Made by a program: the position numbers and the translations under genes | Notes under the pieces: model-generated | The model's database searches: none | The model's input: the letters and a program-made list of their open reading frames with translations, nothing else | Told to the model about the DNA's origin: nothing | Shown: positions 10,950-19,580 of the stretch, piece by piece | Layout of the letters: each line of letters starts with the position of its first letter | Numbering within the stretch: position 1 is the first letter of the stretch | NCBI GenBank assembly: GCA_035999765.1 | Contig: CP108521.1 | Span: 1,550,001-1,614,000 of the forward strand | DNA length: 64,000 nucleotides | Direction: 5' to 3' | Source of the DNA: Streptomyces sp. NBC_01231 | GTDB lineage: Bacteria > Actinomycetota > Actinomycetes > Streptomycetales > Streptomycetaceae

Positions 10950-12632
10950 TCATTCCCGAGCGGGGCCCCTGGTCGCTCGGGACATCAGGGTGCGGTAGCA
11001 GACCTTTCCGCTGGGGCCGAGGGGCATCTCGTCCAGGACCAGGAGATGTTCGGGGTGTTTCCGGCGGGCCAGGCCACGGCCCCCCAAGTGGGTCGTGAGG
11101 TCGGACAGCGTGGGAACGGGTGTGCCCGGGACCGAGCGGATGCAGGCGCACAGTCGTTCCCCGAGGTCCGGGTCGGCCACCGGGACGCAGACCGCCTCGG
11201 CCACCGCCGGATGGGTGCCCAGTTCGCGTTCGACCTCGGCGAGACTGATGTTGAGACCGCCGCGCACGGCGATGCGTTTGAGCCGGCCCAGGACGTGCAG
11301 CCTTCCGCGCTCGTCCAGCCGGCCGAGGTCGCCCGAGCGCACCCAGCCGTCGGAGGCGCGGTAACGGGTGTCCAGTTCGGGCGCGTTGACGTAGCACAGC
11401 GGCGTCATGGGGCCCAGGGCCTCGATCTGACCGGTCCGCCCGGTGGGGAGCGGCGCGCCGTCGGGTCCGGTGATCCGGATGCGGGCCACCGCGGGGTCCG
11501 GGGTGCCGACGCTGTGGCCCGGCGGGTGGCGTTCTCCGGCCGTGTGACAGTTCACGCCGTCCGACGAGCCGTACACGGTCACCACCGGGCGGCCGAACCG
11601 TTCACGGCATGCCTGGGCGGTGGCCGCCGGCAGCGGGGCGCCGCTGGAGACGACGGCACGCAACGACGATGTGTCCTCGTCCGGCCACGCCGGGAGGTCG
11701 GCGATGCGCCGGAGCATGGTGGGCACCGCGAAGAGGTGGGTGGGACGCTGCTCGGCGACCATCCGCAGCGCTCCGGCCGGGTCGAAGGGCGACTGCACGA
11801 TGAGGGTGCCGCCGAGGGCTGCGAGGGTGACCGGTGTGCCCAGGGAACCGAAAGAGGAGGCCAGCGGGACGAGGACCAGGTGGCGGGGCGGCACCGTGGT
11901 GTCGGGGTGCAGGCTCCCGACGTACCGGGTACGGCCGCCGGCCAGGGCGTGATGGCTGTAGGCGACCATCTTCGGCTCGGCTTCGGAACCGGACGACACC
12001 AGGATGCGGGCGGGTCCGTACGGGTCGGCCTGCCGCGGCCGCCAGGGACGCCGGGCCGGGGCCGGCGGGGAGTGCAGCCCGTGCGTCCGTCCGTCGCCCG
12101 GGCCGGGGGCGAACACGGTGCGCAGATGCGGAAGATCCGCGACGGCCTGTGCCCGGCGGGCCGATGTGAGGACGGCGCCGCGGGCCCGCGAGCGGGCGAG
12201 CAGCGCCCGGACGTCCCGGTCGTCGCCGCCCGGCGGGATCGGGAGGGCCACCGAGCCGATCGCGTAGACGGCGAGTTCCGCGGCCACGGCGTCGCGTCCG
12301 TTGGGCAGCAGGAGCGCCACCACGTCCCCGTCTCCCAGGTCCTCCTGGGCGAACAGGGCGGCGATCCGGCGCACTTCGGTGTCCAGCGCCGCGTAGGACA
12401 GCACTCCGGCGTCGTCCACCAGCGCCTGGCGGTCCGGGTGTTCGCGGACCCGGCCGGTGAACAGTGCGTAGAGGTCGGTGTCCGGGCACAGGCCCGCCGT
12501 CACCCAGGCCCGTCGTCGGGCGCGGGGCACCAGATCCGGGAAGCGCACTCCGGCGCGTGAGGTCCACACCGGTTGCCCGCCCCGGCTCACGGGCGGGGCG
12601 GTACCGTGCCGGGTCGCGGGGGCGGCCGTCAT
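10950..12632 (-). CDS. Adenylate-forming acyl-CoA/acyl ligase (ANL family) 1
   Basis: A 560-residue AMP-binding enzyme that activates a carboxylate with ATP. The P-loop reads VSSGSEAEPKMVAYSHHAL, diverged from the usual TSGSTGxPKG. Later motifs are VTVYGSSDGVNCHTAGE, RSGDLGRLDERGRLHVLGR and the C-terminal catalytic-lysine region PLGPSGKVCYRTL. No carrier-protein domain is fused, so the acyl group goes to CoA, an amine or an unidentified carrier. The ATG overlaps the CoA-transferase stop as ATGA and has GGGAG five bases upstream, so the two are translationally coupled. Confidence 0.88.
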   Translation of the reverse strand: MTAAPATRHGTAPPVSRGGQPVWTSRAGVRFPDLVPRARRRAWVTAGLCPDTDLYALFTGRVREHPDRQALVDDAGVLSYAALDTEVRRIAALFAQEDLGDGDVVALLLPNGRDAVAAELAVYAIGSVALPIPPGGDDRDVRALLARSRARGAVLTSARRAQAVADLPHLRTVFAPGPGDGRTHGLHSPPAPARRPWRPRQADPYGPARILVSSGSEAEPKMVAYSHHALAGGRTRYVGSLHPDTTVPPRHLVLVPLASSFGSLGTPVTLAALGGTLIVQSPFDPAGALRMVAEQRPTHLFAVPTMLRRIADLPAWPDEDTSSLRAVVSSGAPLPAATAQACRERFGRPVVTVYGSSDGVNCHTAGERHPPGHSVGTPDPAVARIRITGPDGAPLPTGRTGQIEALGPMTPLCYVNAPELDTRYRASDGWVRSGDLGRLDERGRLHVLGRLKRIAVRGGLNISLAEVERELGTHPAVAEAVCVPVADPDLGERLCACIRSVPGTPVPTLSDLTTHLGGRGLARRKHPEHLLVLDEMPLGPSGKVCYRTLMSRATRGPARE

Positions 12633-14449
12633 GCGAACTCCCAGGGAGCGTACGGGCGTGCGTGTCCGGTGGCCGGGTCCGGTGGTGCGACGGCCGCCCG
12701 GTAGGCCGGGTCGCGGGCCAGAGCCGTCAGGTCGGCGAGTACGGGGGTCGCGGTCAGACCGGCCTCGGCCAGCCGTGCCGTCCACTCCTCGGTGGTACGG
12801 CGGGCGAAGCGGGCCGCGAGGTCCTCGGCGGCCGTGGAGCCGGCGCCGTCCAGCAGGCGGAGCACCGTCTCGGGACATGTCCGGGCCTCGGGACCGAGGC
12901 ACAGGTGGCCGTCCGCGGTGCGCAGCGGCCGGTCCAGTGCCGTCCAGCGGGCCCGGTGCGCGGGACGGGGGACGAGAGCGGCCGCGGAGACCAGGGAGGA
13001 GTCGACCCGGCTGCCCCGGCCGGTCGCCTCCCGAGCAGCCAGCGCGGCCAGCACCCCCTGGGCGCACACCAGCCCGCCGAGCACGTCGGTGAGGGTCATC
13101 AGGGAGGGCGCCGGGGGCTGGTCGGCCGGCCGTACCGCCGCGGCGAGTCCGCTGTGCACCTGGGCGAGGTAGTCGGTGCCCAGGGGCGGCCGGTCACCGA
13201 AGGCGTCCCCGAAGCCGGACGCCCAGGCGTACACCAGGGCGGGGTGGCCGGGCAGCAGGTCGGACGCGTCGAGGCCGAGCCCGGCGGCTTTCCCGGGGGC
13301 CCAGTTGTGCAGGAAGACGTCGGCCTCGGCGGCCAGCGCGCGGAGCGTGTCCCGGCCCTGCCCGGTGGTGAGGTCGGCCTCGACCACCGGCTTGCCCGCG
13401 TTGAGAGCCGAGAACCGGGCCGAGCAGTCTCCCGCCAGCGGAGGGAGCCAGCGCATCGGGTCGCCGCCGGGCGGTTCGATCCGGACCACCTCGGCACCCA
13501 GCATCCGCAGGACGTGCCCGGCGAGCGGGCCCTGCACCCTGCGGGTGGACTCCACCACCCGCAGGCCCGTCAGGGGCAGGACGGCACCGGAGACCGGGGC
13601 CGCCGGGCTTGGGCCGGGCACGGCGGTGCCCGGGTGCGCCCGGGCGCCGGGGAACGGTGCCGGTCCCGGAGTGAGGCACCAGGCGGCCGGGCGGACGGCG
13701 GGGGCCGGGTCGGAGCCGACCGTGAGGAGACTGACTCCGGCGTGGTGGGCGGCGGCCCGCAGCTCCGCCGGCGTTCGGCGGCGGGCGGCCTGGCGCAGTT
13801 CGTCGGGCAGCGGGCAGACGGCGGTGGCGAACCGCTGCTGGAAGGGCAGCCAGCCGCGACCGGCGAGCGCGGGGGCCACACCGAGCCGGGCCCAGAACTC
13901 CCGCCACGCCAGGGGGTCGAGGGTCTCGACCTCTACCCGGGCGTCGTCGGACGTCTCCAGGGTCGCCAGGCCACCTGCCTGAGGCACGTCGGAGGCGGCC
14001 ACCGGCGCGTGCGGCGCACCCGGCTCGGGCGAACCGGAGTTGTCGCGGGCCGTCTCGGCGGCGAGGTACTGGCCGACCACCAGCAGCGCCCCCTGCGCCA
14101 CCGAGGTCCGCACCTCGCGCAGGTCCAGGCCGCGGGCCCGCGCTACGCGGAGAGCGGTGGCGCCCTGGGCGGCGAGCACCCCCGCCACCACCGAGGCGTA
14201 GTCGACGGCCAGTGGGAGCGGCCCGCCCGTCGCCCGGCCGTGGACCTGCATGAGACCGCAGGCGGCCTGTACGGCGCGCTCGTCCGGCAGGTCGGCGTCG
14301 ACCGGACCCGCCCAGTCGACGGTGTACCGCGGCGTTTCCCGGCCTGGGCCGCTCATCTCCGGCAGGTCCGGCGCGGCGTGCCGCAGCAGCCGGCCGGCGA
14401 TCGTGGCGGCGACGGCCGGCCGGGCCTTGGCGCGCAGGCGCGGTGTCAC
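12629..14449 (-). CDS. CaiB/BaiF family III CoA-transferase with N-terminal extension
   Basis: A 606-residue protein. From about residue 295 it is a recognisable family III CoA-transferase: LTGLRVVESTRRVQGPLAGH, MLGAEVVRIEPPGGDPMRW, FLHNWAPGKAAGLGLD, and TDYLAQVHSG, which occupies the usual DxxxQAxSG position. The first ~290 residues resemble a second, degenerate CaiB-like half (AVDYASVVAGVLAAQGATAL) joined by a Pro/Ala linker, so the protein is about 200 residues longer than standard members. It should move CoA between carboxylic acids. Coupled at both ends by GTGA and ATGA overlaps. Confidence 0.85.
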   Translation of the reverse strand: MTPRLRAKARPAVAATIAGRLLRHAAPDLPEMSGPGRETPRYTVDWAGPVDADLPDERAVQAACGLMQVHGRATGGPLPLAVDYASVVAGVLAAQGATALRVARARGLDLREVRTSVAQGALLVVGQYLAAETARDNSGSPEPGAPHAPVAASDVPQAGGLATLETSDDARVEVETLDPLAWREFWARLGVAPALAGRGWLPFQQRFATAVCPLPDELRQAARRRTPAELRAAAHHAGVSLLTVGSDPAPAVRPAAWCLTPGPAPFPGARAHPGTAVPGPSPAAPVSGAVLPLTGLRVVESTRRVQGPLAGHVLRMLGAEVVRIEPPGGDPMRWLPPLAGDCSARFSALNAGKPVVEADLTTGQGRDTLRALAAEADVFLHNWAPGKAAGLGLDASDLLPGHPALVYAWASGFGDAFGDRPPLGTDYLAQVHSGLAAAVRPADQPPAPSLMTLTDVLGGLVCAQGVLAALAAREATGRGSRVDSSLVSAAALVPRPAHRARWTALDRPLRTADGHLCLGPEARTCPETVLRLLDGAGSTAAEDLAARFARRTTEEWTARLAEAGLTATPVLADLTALARDPAYRAAVAPPDPATGHARPYAPWEFA

Positions 14450-15267
14450 GATCGCGCCCGCCCGGGTCGGCGGCCCTGCACCGAGTACAGGACGCTGGAT
14501 GCGGCGCGGAAGGACGGGTCCCGCATCAGCCGCCCCACCCGGTCCAGGTCCTCCTGGGTCATGCCCTGTTCCGTCAGCCGGTTCCGGAGGTTGCGGGTGT
14601 GGTTCAACTGGAGTCCGAGGCCGGGGTCCTGGGAGTGCCGTACGCCGATGTGGAGGTGGACGTCGATGGCGGTCAGCCCCGCCGCCCGCAGGGCAGCCGG
14701 CACTTTCCGCCCCCAGTGCGGATCGCCGCCGGCGGCGCGCAGCGCGGCCGTCTTGGCCCGCAGGAACCGGACATAGAGCGCCTCCGCCTCCGCGTCCGGG
14801 GTCAGCAGCGGCGGCTCGTAGGAGGCGTCGATCTCGTCGATCTGCAGCAGACCGCCGGGCTTGAGAGCACGTACCAGCTTGTGCAGGACGGCGTCGCGGG
14901 TGGGCACGTGTTGCAGGACCAGGCGGGCCACCACCAGGTCGTAGGCCGCCTCCGGGAGCGGGTCGCGGGCCACGTCGAGGACGGCGACCTCCAGGCCCGG
15001 GGCGGGTGCCAGGTCGCGCGGGTCGAGGTCGGTGGCGAGCACCGAGCCGCCCGGTGCCACCCAGCCCGCCAGCCAGTGCGCGATGCTGCCGCCGCCTGCG
15101 CCGACCTCCAGGCAGTGCCAGCCCGGGCCGACACCGGCGGCGGCCAGGCGCGGCAGGGTCACCGGGTCGTAGGCGGCGGCCAGGCAGCGGTGCTGGTCGC
15201 GGCTGTGCGCGGTGCCGTTGCCGAAGACCGCGTGGGTGCCGTCCCGGGCGGGAGCGGGCTGGGACAC
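14446..15267 (-). CDS. SAM-dependent class I methyltransferase
   Basis: A 273-residue Rossmann methyltransferase. SAM-binding motif I is HCLEVGAGGGSIAHWLA. Motif II with the acidic residue is GGSVLATDLDPRDL, and VARLVLQHVPTRDAVLHKL with LKPGGLLQIDEID form the post-motif region of UbiE/COQ5-like enzymes. The target atom (O, N or C) is not predictable. The GTG start has GAGAGG nine bases upstream. The stop overlaps the next gene as GTGA. Part of the leftward biosynthetic operon. Confidence 0.88.
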   Translation of the reverse strand: MSQPAPARDGTHAVFGNGTAHSRDQHRCLAAAYDPVTLPRLAAAGVGPGWHCLEVGAGGGSIAHWLAGWVAPGGSVLATDLDPRDLAPAPGLEVAVLDVARDPLPEAAYDLVVARLVLQHVPTRDAVLHKLVRALKPGGLLQIDEIDASYEPPLLTPDAEAEALYVRFLRAKTAALRAAGGDPHWGRKVPAALRAAGLTAIDVHLHIGVRHSQDPGLGLQLNHTRNLRNRLTEQGMTQEDLDRVGRLMRDPSFRAASSVLYSVQGRRPGRARS

Positions 15268-15314
15268 GGTGTGGATCCTCTCGTCAGAACGCTTGCCCGG
15301 ACAGGCCGGCGGCG

Positions 15315-15557
15315 TCAGGTGCGGCCCGGACGGGGCCCGGCGGCCGACACCGGCGGGTTCGATACCGTCGGCATGCGCCCGGTGGACGGGTGCCTGCCCG
15401 GGCAGGAGCCGACCGCTCCGGCGAGCCCCCTCACCGGAGCGGCCCGGACAGCCGCCGCCGTCGGACCGCCGCCGCCGCCGTTGGTCAGCGGCCTCGACAG
15501 CCCGGCGCCGTCGAACAGCCCGGACAGGCCGGCCTCATCGACCGGCGACCCGGTCAC
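15315..15557 (-). CDS. Candidate 80-residue small protein coupled to ligase 2
   Basis: The GTG overlaps the stop of the upstream ligase as GTGA, the same junction used by most genes of this operon, and it ends 47 bp before the methyltransferase. The product starts MTGSPVDEAGLSGLFDGAGL, then has a Gly5 run, an Ala/Pro/Arg-rich middle, one Cys and a Pro-rich tail. Third codon positions are nearly all G or C. No homologous family is recognised. A carrier, leader-type peptide or regulatory protein is possible; a fortuitous frame in GC-rich DNA cannot be excluded. Confidence 0.35.
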   Translation of the reverse strand: MTGSPVDEAGLSGLFDGAGLSRPLTNGGGGGPTAAAVRAAPVRGLAGAVGSCPGRHPSTGRMPTVSNPPVSAAGPRPGRT

Positions 15558-17137
15558 GTCCACCGGCCGGTGCCGGCGGGTGCGGTGCCGGTGAGCTGCC
15601 GTGCCAGGGCCGCGCGGCGGACCTTGCCGGTGCCGGTGCGGGGCACCTCGTCCCAGGTGAGAACGGCCGGGTCGCGCAGCGCCGGCAGTCCGTGCGTGGC
15701 CTGTTTCCAGGCGTCCGGGTCCAGTCGGCCGTCGGCGGTGACCACGACGGGCAGCGGATCGCCGTCCGGGGCGCCGAGGATCACGCATTCCAGGGCTTGC
15801 GGCAGTCGCTGCTCCAGTACGTCCTCGGTCCGCAGGCAGCTCATACCGGGCAGGGTGTCGGCGGCGCGGTCCAGGATGCTGACGCTGCCGTCGCGGTGGT
15901 GAACGCCCATGTCGCCCGTGGACCACCAGTCGCCGACGCGTTTGGCGTCCCAGCGGTCCTCTTCGCCGACGTAGCCCAGCGCGAGGGCGGGGGTGCGGAC
16001 GAGGAGCAGGCCAAGGCGGCCGCGCGGCACCGGGCGCAGCGTGTCCGGGTCCACCGCGCGCAGCCGGGTTCGGCCGGGCACGGGACGGCCGAGCCGGCGC
16101 GCCGTGGTCTCCGCGTCCGGTGCGAGCGCGGAACGCCGCGTGTGGAAGCGGAAGGTCAGCGGTCCGGTCTCGGTCTGGCCCCAGCCCTGCATCCACAGCG
16201 GGCGGGCGCGGCGACTGGCCGTCAGGTACGCGCGCAGGGCGGGTGGGTGCACGGCGTCGTAGGTGCTGATGTACAGGCGGACGTCCCGGAAGGGGTTGTC
16301 CAGCCGGGTGGTGAGCGGCCGCAGCCGGATGTAGGAGGCGGGCAGGGCCTCGACGACGGTGGGCGGGTGGGCCCGCAGGAGCGGGTCGGCGGTTTCCGGG
16401 TCGTCGCCGCTGAGGACCACGATCCTGTTGGGCGCGAGTGACACGACGACGGCCGTCCAGCAGAAGGTGCGTCCGTGTCCGTAGGCGCTGGCGTTGGCCA
16501 GGACGTCGTCCGGGCGGATGCCGATGCCCGGGTAGCGCACCGCTTCGAAGCGGGCCAGCTTGTGCACGAGTGTCCGCGTGGAGTGGACCACCAGCTTGGG
16601 CACGCCGGTCGTCCCCGAGGTGTGATGGATGACCAGGGGTTCGTCGTCGTGGCGCCGCACCGGTACGCGGGGGCGGGACGCGTCCAGCGCGGCCAGGTGG
16701 ACCGCGCCGGGCGCGGCGGAGTCGACGGTGACGAGGATCCGGGCCGGTTCGCGGGCGGCGGCGTCCCGGCAGCGGGCCAGCACCGCTGAGGTGGTGACCA
16801 GCGCGGCAGGTCGCAGCCGCTCCAGCAGGGTGACGAGGTCCGCGGTGTCGAGCCGGGCGGACAGTTGCGCGGGTACGGCGCCGAGGCGGACCACGGCGCA
16901 GGCGAGCAGGTCGTAGTCCCAGTGGTTGTCCTTCACGATCGCCACGCGGTCCCCGGGCCTGACTCCGGCGTCGGCGAGGCGGGCCGCGGTGGCGCGGACC
17001 AGGCCGGCGAGTTCGGTGATGGTCCACCGGGTGCCGGCCCGCGGGGCGATGTCGAAGGGGCGGTCCAGGAGGACCACGGTCCGGGCGCCGCCCGCCGCCG
17101 CCTCGTCGAACAGGGTGCCCATGTCATGCGGTCGCAC
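15554..17137 (-). CDS. Adenylate-forming acyl-CoA ligase (ANL family) 2
   Basis: A 527-residue carboxylate-activating enzyme with canonical motifs: HHTSGTTGVPKLVVHS near residue 180, MQGWGQTETGPLTFRFH, WWSTGDMGVHHRDGS, and the C-terminal lysine loop PRTGTGKVRRAALA. It lacks a fused carrier domain. The GTG start has GGAGGAG five bases upstream, inside the end of the FAD-enzyme gene (14-bp overlap), and is preferred to the ATG at 17122. It differs clearly from ligase 1, so the cluster probably activates two different acids or uses two successive activation steps. Confidence 0.88.
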   Translation of the reverse strand: MRPHDMGTLFDEAAAGGARTVVLLDRPFDIAPRAGTRWTITELAGLVRATAARLADAGVRPGDRVAIVKDNHWDYDLLACAVVRLGAVPAQLSARLDTADLVTLLERLRPAALVTTSAVLARCRDAAAREPARILVTVDSAAPGAVHLAALDASRPRVPVRRHDDEPLVIHHTSGTTGVPKLVVHSTRTLVHKLARFEAVRYPGIGIRPDDVLANASAYGHGRTFCWTAVVVSLAPNRIVVLSGDDPETADPLLRAHPPTVVEALPASYIRLRPLTTRLDNPFRDVRLYISTYDAVHPPALRAYLTASRRARPLWMQGWGQTETGPLTFRFHTRRSALAPDAETTARRLGRPVPGRTRLRAVDPDTLRPVPRGRLGLLLVRTPALALGYVGEEDRWDAKRVGDWWSTGDMGVHHRDGSVSILDRAADTLPGMSCLRTEDVLEQRLPQALECVILGAPDGDPLPVVVTADGRLDPDAWKQATHGLPALRDPAVLTWDEVPRTGTGKVRRAALARQLTGTAPAGTGRWT

Positions 17138-18494
17138 GGATCTCCTCCGCTCGTTCGTGGCCGGCCGGAGTGTTCCGTCCGAGCCTGCTCAGGACGCGGG
17201 ACGCGGCCAGCGCGCCCGCCCGGACGGCTCCTTCGGAGGCGGGCCGCAACATGAGCCAGTCGCCGGCGTACTCCACGGCGCGCGCCGGCCGGGTCAGGAA
17301 GCCGGCGCGTTCCCGCAGGGCCTGGGGTGTGGCTTCCGGCAGGCCGTGGCGGAAGGCGTGCACGAGACGGTGGCGGCAGGCGTCGCCGATGCCCGGGACA
17401 TAGCGCTCCGCCGCGCGGACGAGGAGGTCGGCGGCCTCGTCGGGAGGGCCGTCCAGCAGCTCGGGGACCCGGTGCGGACCGGCCACGAGGGTGACCAGGC
17501 CCCGGCCTGCGGGGGCCCGGCCGGGGTGCTTGGCGTGGTCGACGACGACGCCGGAGAGCACGTCCTCCTCGGCGGCCGGGGTGAGCAGGATGTGTACCGG
17601 CCGCCGGGCGGCTGGGGCGAGGGGGCGGTCCAGCAGGCAGCTGACCTTCATCATGGGCGTGAAGGTGCAGGAGGTGAGGAACGGCTGCTCGTCGGCGGGG
17701 GCGTCAGGGCGGAGCGCCACCGCGACGGGTGCCGGCACGGCGAGCACGGCGGCCCGCGCGGTGACCTGCCCGTCGTCGAACCGCAGTACGGCGTGCCCGC
17801 CCGCGTCGGTGACCTCGCGTACGGCCCGGTCGGTGACGACCTCGGTGCCGGTGGCCAGCCGGCGGGCCAGGAAGTCCATGCCGTCGCGGTAGGTGCGCCA
17901 GGCGGCGGGGGTGCCGGCCTCCAGCAGCAGGCTGACCATGGGGGCGGCCGTCGACCGGGCGGTGTCCCAGCCGAAGAAGCAGCCGGCGACCGGCTGGAAG
18001 AGGTAGTCGTGCAGGTCGCGGTGGTAGCGGGCGGCCACCTCCCGCACGGTGGCGGCGCCCAGCGGACTGTGCTCGGGACGGTCGCCGTCGAATCCGGCGC
18101 GGCGGCGGCCGGTCCAGGCGGAGAAGGCGGCCAGGTCGAGCCGCGCCCGGGCGGACAGGCCCGCTCCGGTGACCACGGCCGTGCTCTCGCCGACGCCCAG
18201 GTGGGCGCGTCCGCCGCGCCAGACGGCGACCCCGCCGCCGACCCTGGGCACGTCCGCTGGGGTGACGCGCAGCCGGCGCAGCAGTTCCCAGGTCGCGCGG
18301 TAGCCGCGGGACGGGACCTGCTCGGCGCCCGTGTCCACCGTCCAGCCCTCCTGGCGGATGCTGCGCATCCGGCCGCCGACGTCCGGCAGTTGCTCGTACA
18401 CCCGGACGGCCAGCCCGGCGCGGCGCAGTTCGTGGGCGGCGGTCAGACCGGCGATGCCCGCGCCGACGACGGCGACGTCGAGTTCGGGCTTCAT
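17124..18494 (-). CDS. FAD-dependent amine-oxidase/PPOX-like oxidoreductase
   Basis: A 456-residue flavoprotein beginning with the dinucleotide-binding fold DVAVVGAGIAGLTAAHELRR, then YEQLPDVGGRMRS, as in protoporphyrinogen oxidase, monoamine oxidase and phytoene-desaturase relatives. The C-terminal FAD contact is seen in VEYAGDWLMLRPASEGAVRAG. The ATG overlaps the UbiA stop (ATGA) with GGGAG upstream. Adjacent and coupled to a prenyltransferase, it may oxidise or desaturate the prenylated intermediate (inference). Confidence 0.85.
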   Translation of the reverse strand: MKPELDVAVVGAGIAGLTAAHELRRAGLAVRVYEQLPDVGGRMRSIRQEGWTVDTGAEQVPSRGYRATWELLRRLRVTPADVPRVGGGVAVWRGGRAHLGVGESTAVVTGAGLSARARLDLAAFSAWTGRRRAGFDGDRPEHSPLGAATVREVAARYHRDLHDYLFQPVAGCFFGWDTARSTAAPMVSLLLEAGTPAAWRTYRDGMDFLARRLATGTEVVTDRAVREVTDAGGHAVLRFDDGQVTARAAVLAVPAPVAVALRPDAPADEQPFLTSCTFTPMMKVSCLLDRPLAPAARRPVHILLTPAAEEDVLSGVVVDHAKHPGRAPAGRGLVTLVAGPHRVPELLDGPPDEAADLLVRAAERYVPGIGDACRHRLVHAFRHGLPEATPQALRERAGFLTRPARAVEYAGDWLMLRPASEGAVRAGALAASRVLSRLGRNTPAGHERAEEIRATA

Positions 18495-19465
18495 CGGGCG
18501 GCTCCCGTTCCGACGACGACGTTGGCCACGGTCATCAGCACCACGCTGAGGCGGTGCACCGCGAAGCCCGTCCGGCGGGCGGTCATGATGTCGTCGCGGA
18601 CGAATCCGGTCAGGTACTGACGGGCCCGCAGCGCGGTCGCCGGCAGCATCAGCAGCACGAACCACCAGGGGGCCGCCCCGGTGGCCGAGGCGACCGCGCC
18701 GATGAGGAACTCGGCGGCCGACAGGGCTCCGACGAAGACGGCGTTGCCCCGCTCGGAGACCAGGGCGGCCACGGTCGGACGGCCCACGGCCCGGTCGCCG
18801 ACCACGTCGTTGGTGTTGGAGTAGACGCCGAACATCAGCGGCCCGAACCCGAACAGCACCGCCTGCACCATCAGGAATCCGGAGAAGCCCCCCGTCACCA
18901 GGCCGTACGGAACGATCACCAGCACGGCGCCGAGGGCGACCAGGAACACCTCCTGGAAACCGTGGTAACTGATCTTCAGGCCGTACGAGTACTGCAGCGA
19001 CACCACGAACAGCGCGCCCGCCGTCACCAGCGCCCACAGCGGGTGGTGCGGCGCGAGCGCGGCGGCGCCCGCCCACAGCACCGCCCCGGCCACCGCGCAG
19101 GCCCAGGCGAAGCGCAGCGCCTGGGGCACCGTCAGTGCCCCGGCGACCAGGGGTTTGCGTGCCTTGTTGCGCAGCGGGTTGTCAGGGGCGTAGTTGGCGA
19201 GGTCGCTGCCGTCCCGGAACCCGGTGACGTCGTCCAGGGCGACCATCGCCATGAGGACCGCGACTTCGCCGGCCAGGAACATCGCCATCACCAGTGCCTG
19301 CCGGGCGGTGAAGGCGCCGGCCGGGAACAGCGCGGCGGTCAGGGCGAGGAAGATGCCGAGGTAGTAGTCGTACACGTCCAGCTTGCCGAGCCGCGCGTAG
19401 GTGCGCAGTCGGCTGTGGCCGTGGGCGGTCGCGGCGGGACGGCCGGCCGCGATGCTGTCCGTCAT
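18491..19465 (-). CDS. UbiA-superfamily membrane prenyltransferase
   Basis: A 324-residue protein with about nine membrane helices. Two aspartate-rich motifs bind Mg2+-diphosphate: ALDDVTGFRDGSD (Asp78, Asp79, Asp85) and NTNDVVGDRAVG (Asp220, Asp224). UbiA enzymes transfer a polyprenyl or geranylgeranyl chain to an aromatic or other hydrophilic acceptor, and some cyclise terpenes. The first motif departs from the common NDxxDxxxD. AAGAGG precedes the ATG. It starts 115 bp after the second aminotransferase and is translationally coupled to the FAD enzyme. Confidence 0.9.
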   Translation of the reverse strand: MTDSIAAGRPAATAHGHSRLRTYARLGKLDVYDYYLGIFLALTAALFPAGAFTARQALVMAMFLAGEVAVLMAMVALDDVTGFRDGSDLANYAPDNPLRNKARKPLVAGALTVPQALRFAWACAVAGAVLWAGAAALAPHHPLWALVTAGALFVVSLQYSYGLKISYHGFQEVFLVALGAVLVIVPYGLVTGGFSGFLMVQAVLFGFGPLMFGVYSNTNDVVGDRAVGRPTVAALVSERGNAVFVGALSAAEFLIGAVASATGAAPWWFVLLMLPATALRARQYLTGFVRDDIMTARRTGFAVHRLSVVLMTVANVVVGTGAAR

Positions 19466-19580
19466 GGGTGACCTCTTGGGGGGTGTCTGCGTCCGAAGGG
19501 GGGTGCCGCCCGCCCGGGCAGCGGGATGGGCGAGGCGGGGCGGTCGCGGGTCAACGGTGTCCGAGGCGGGCGGCCACGCG

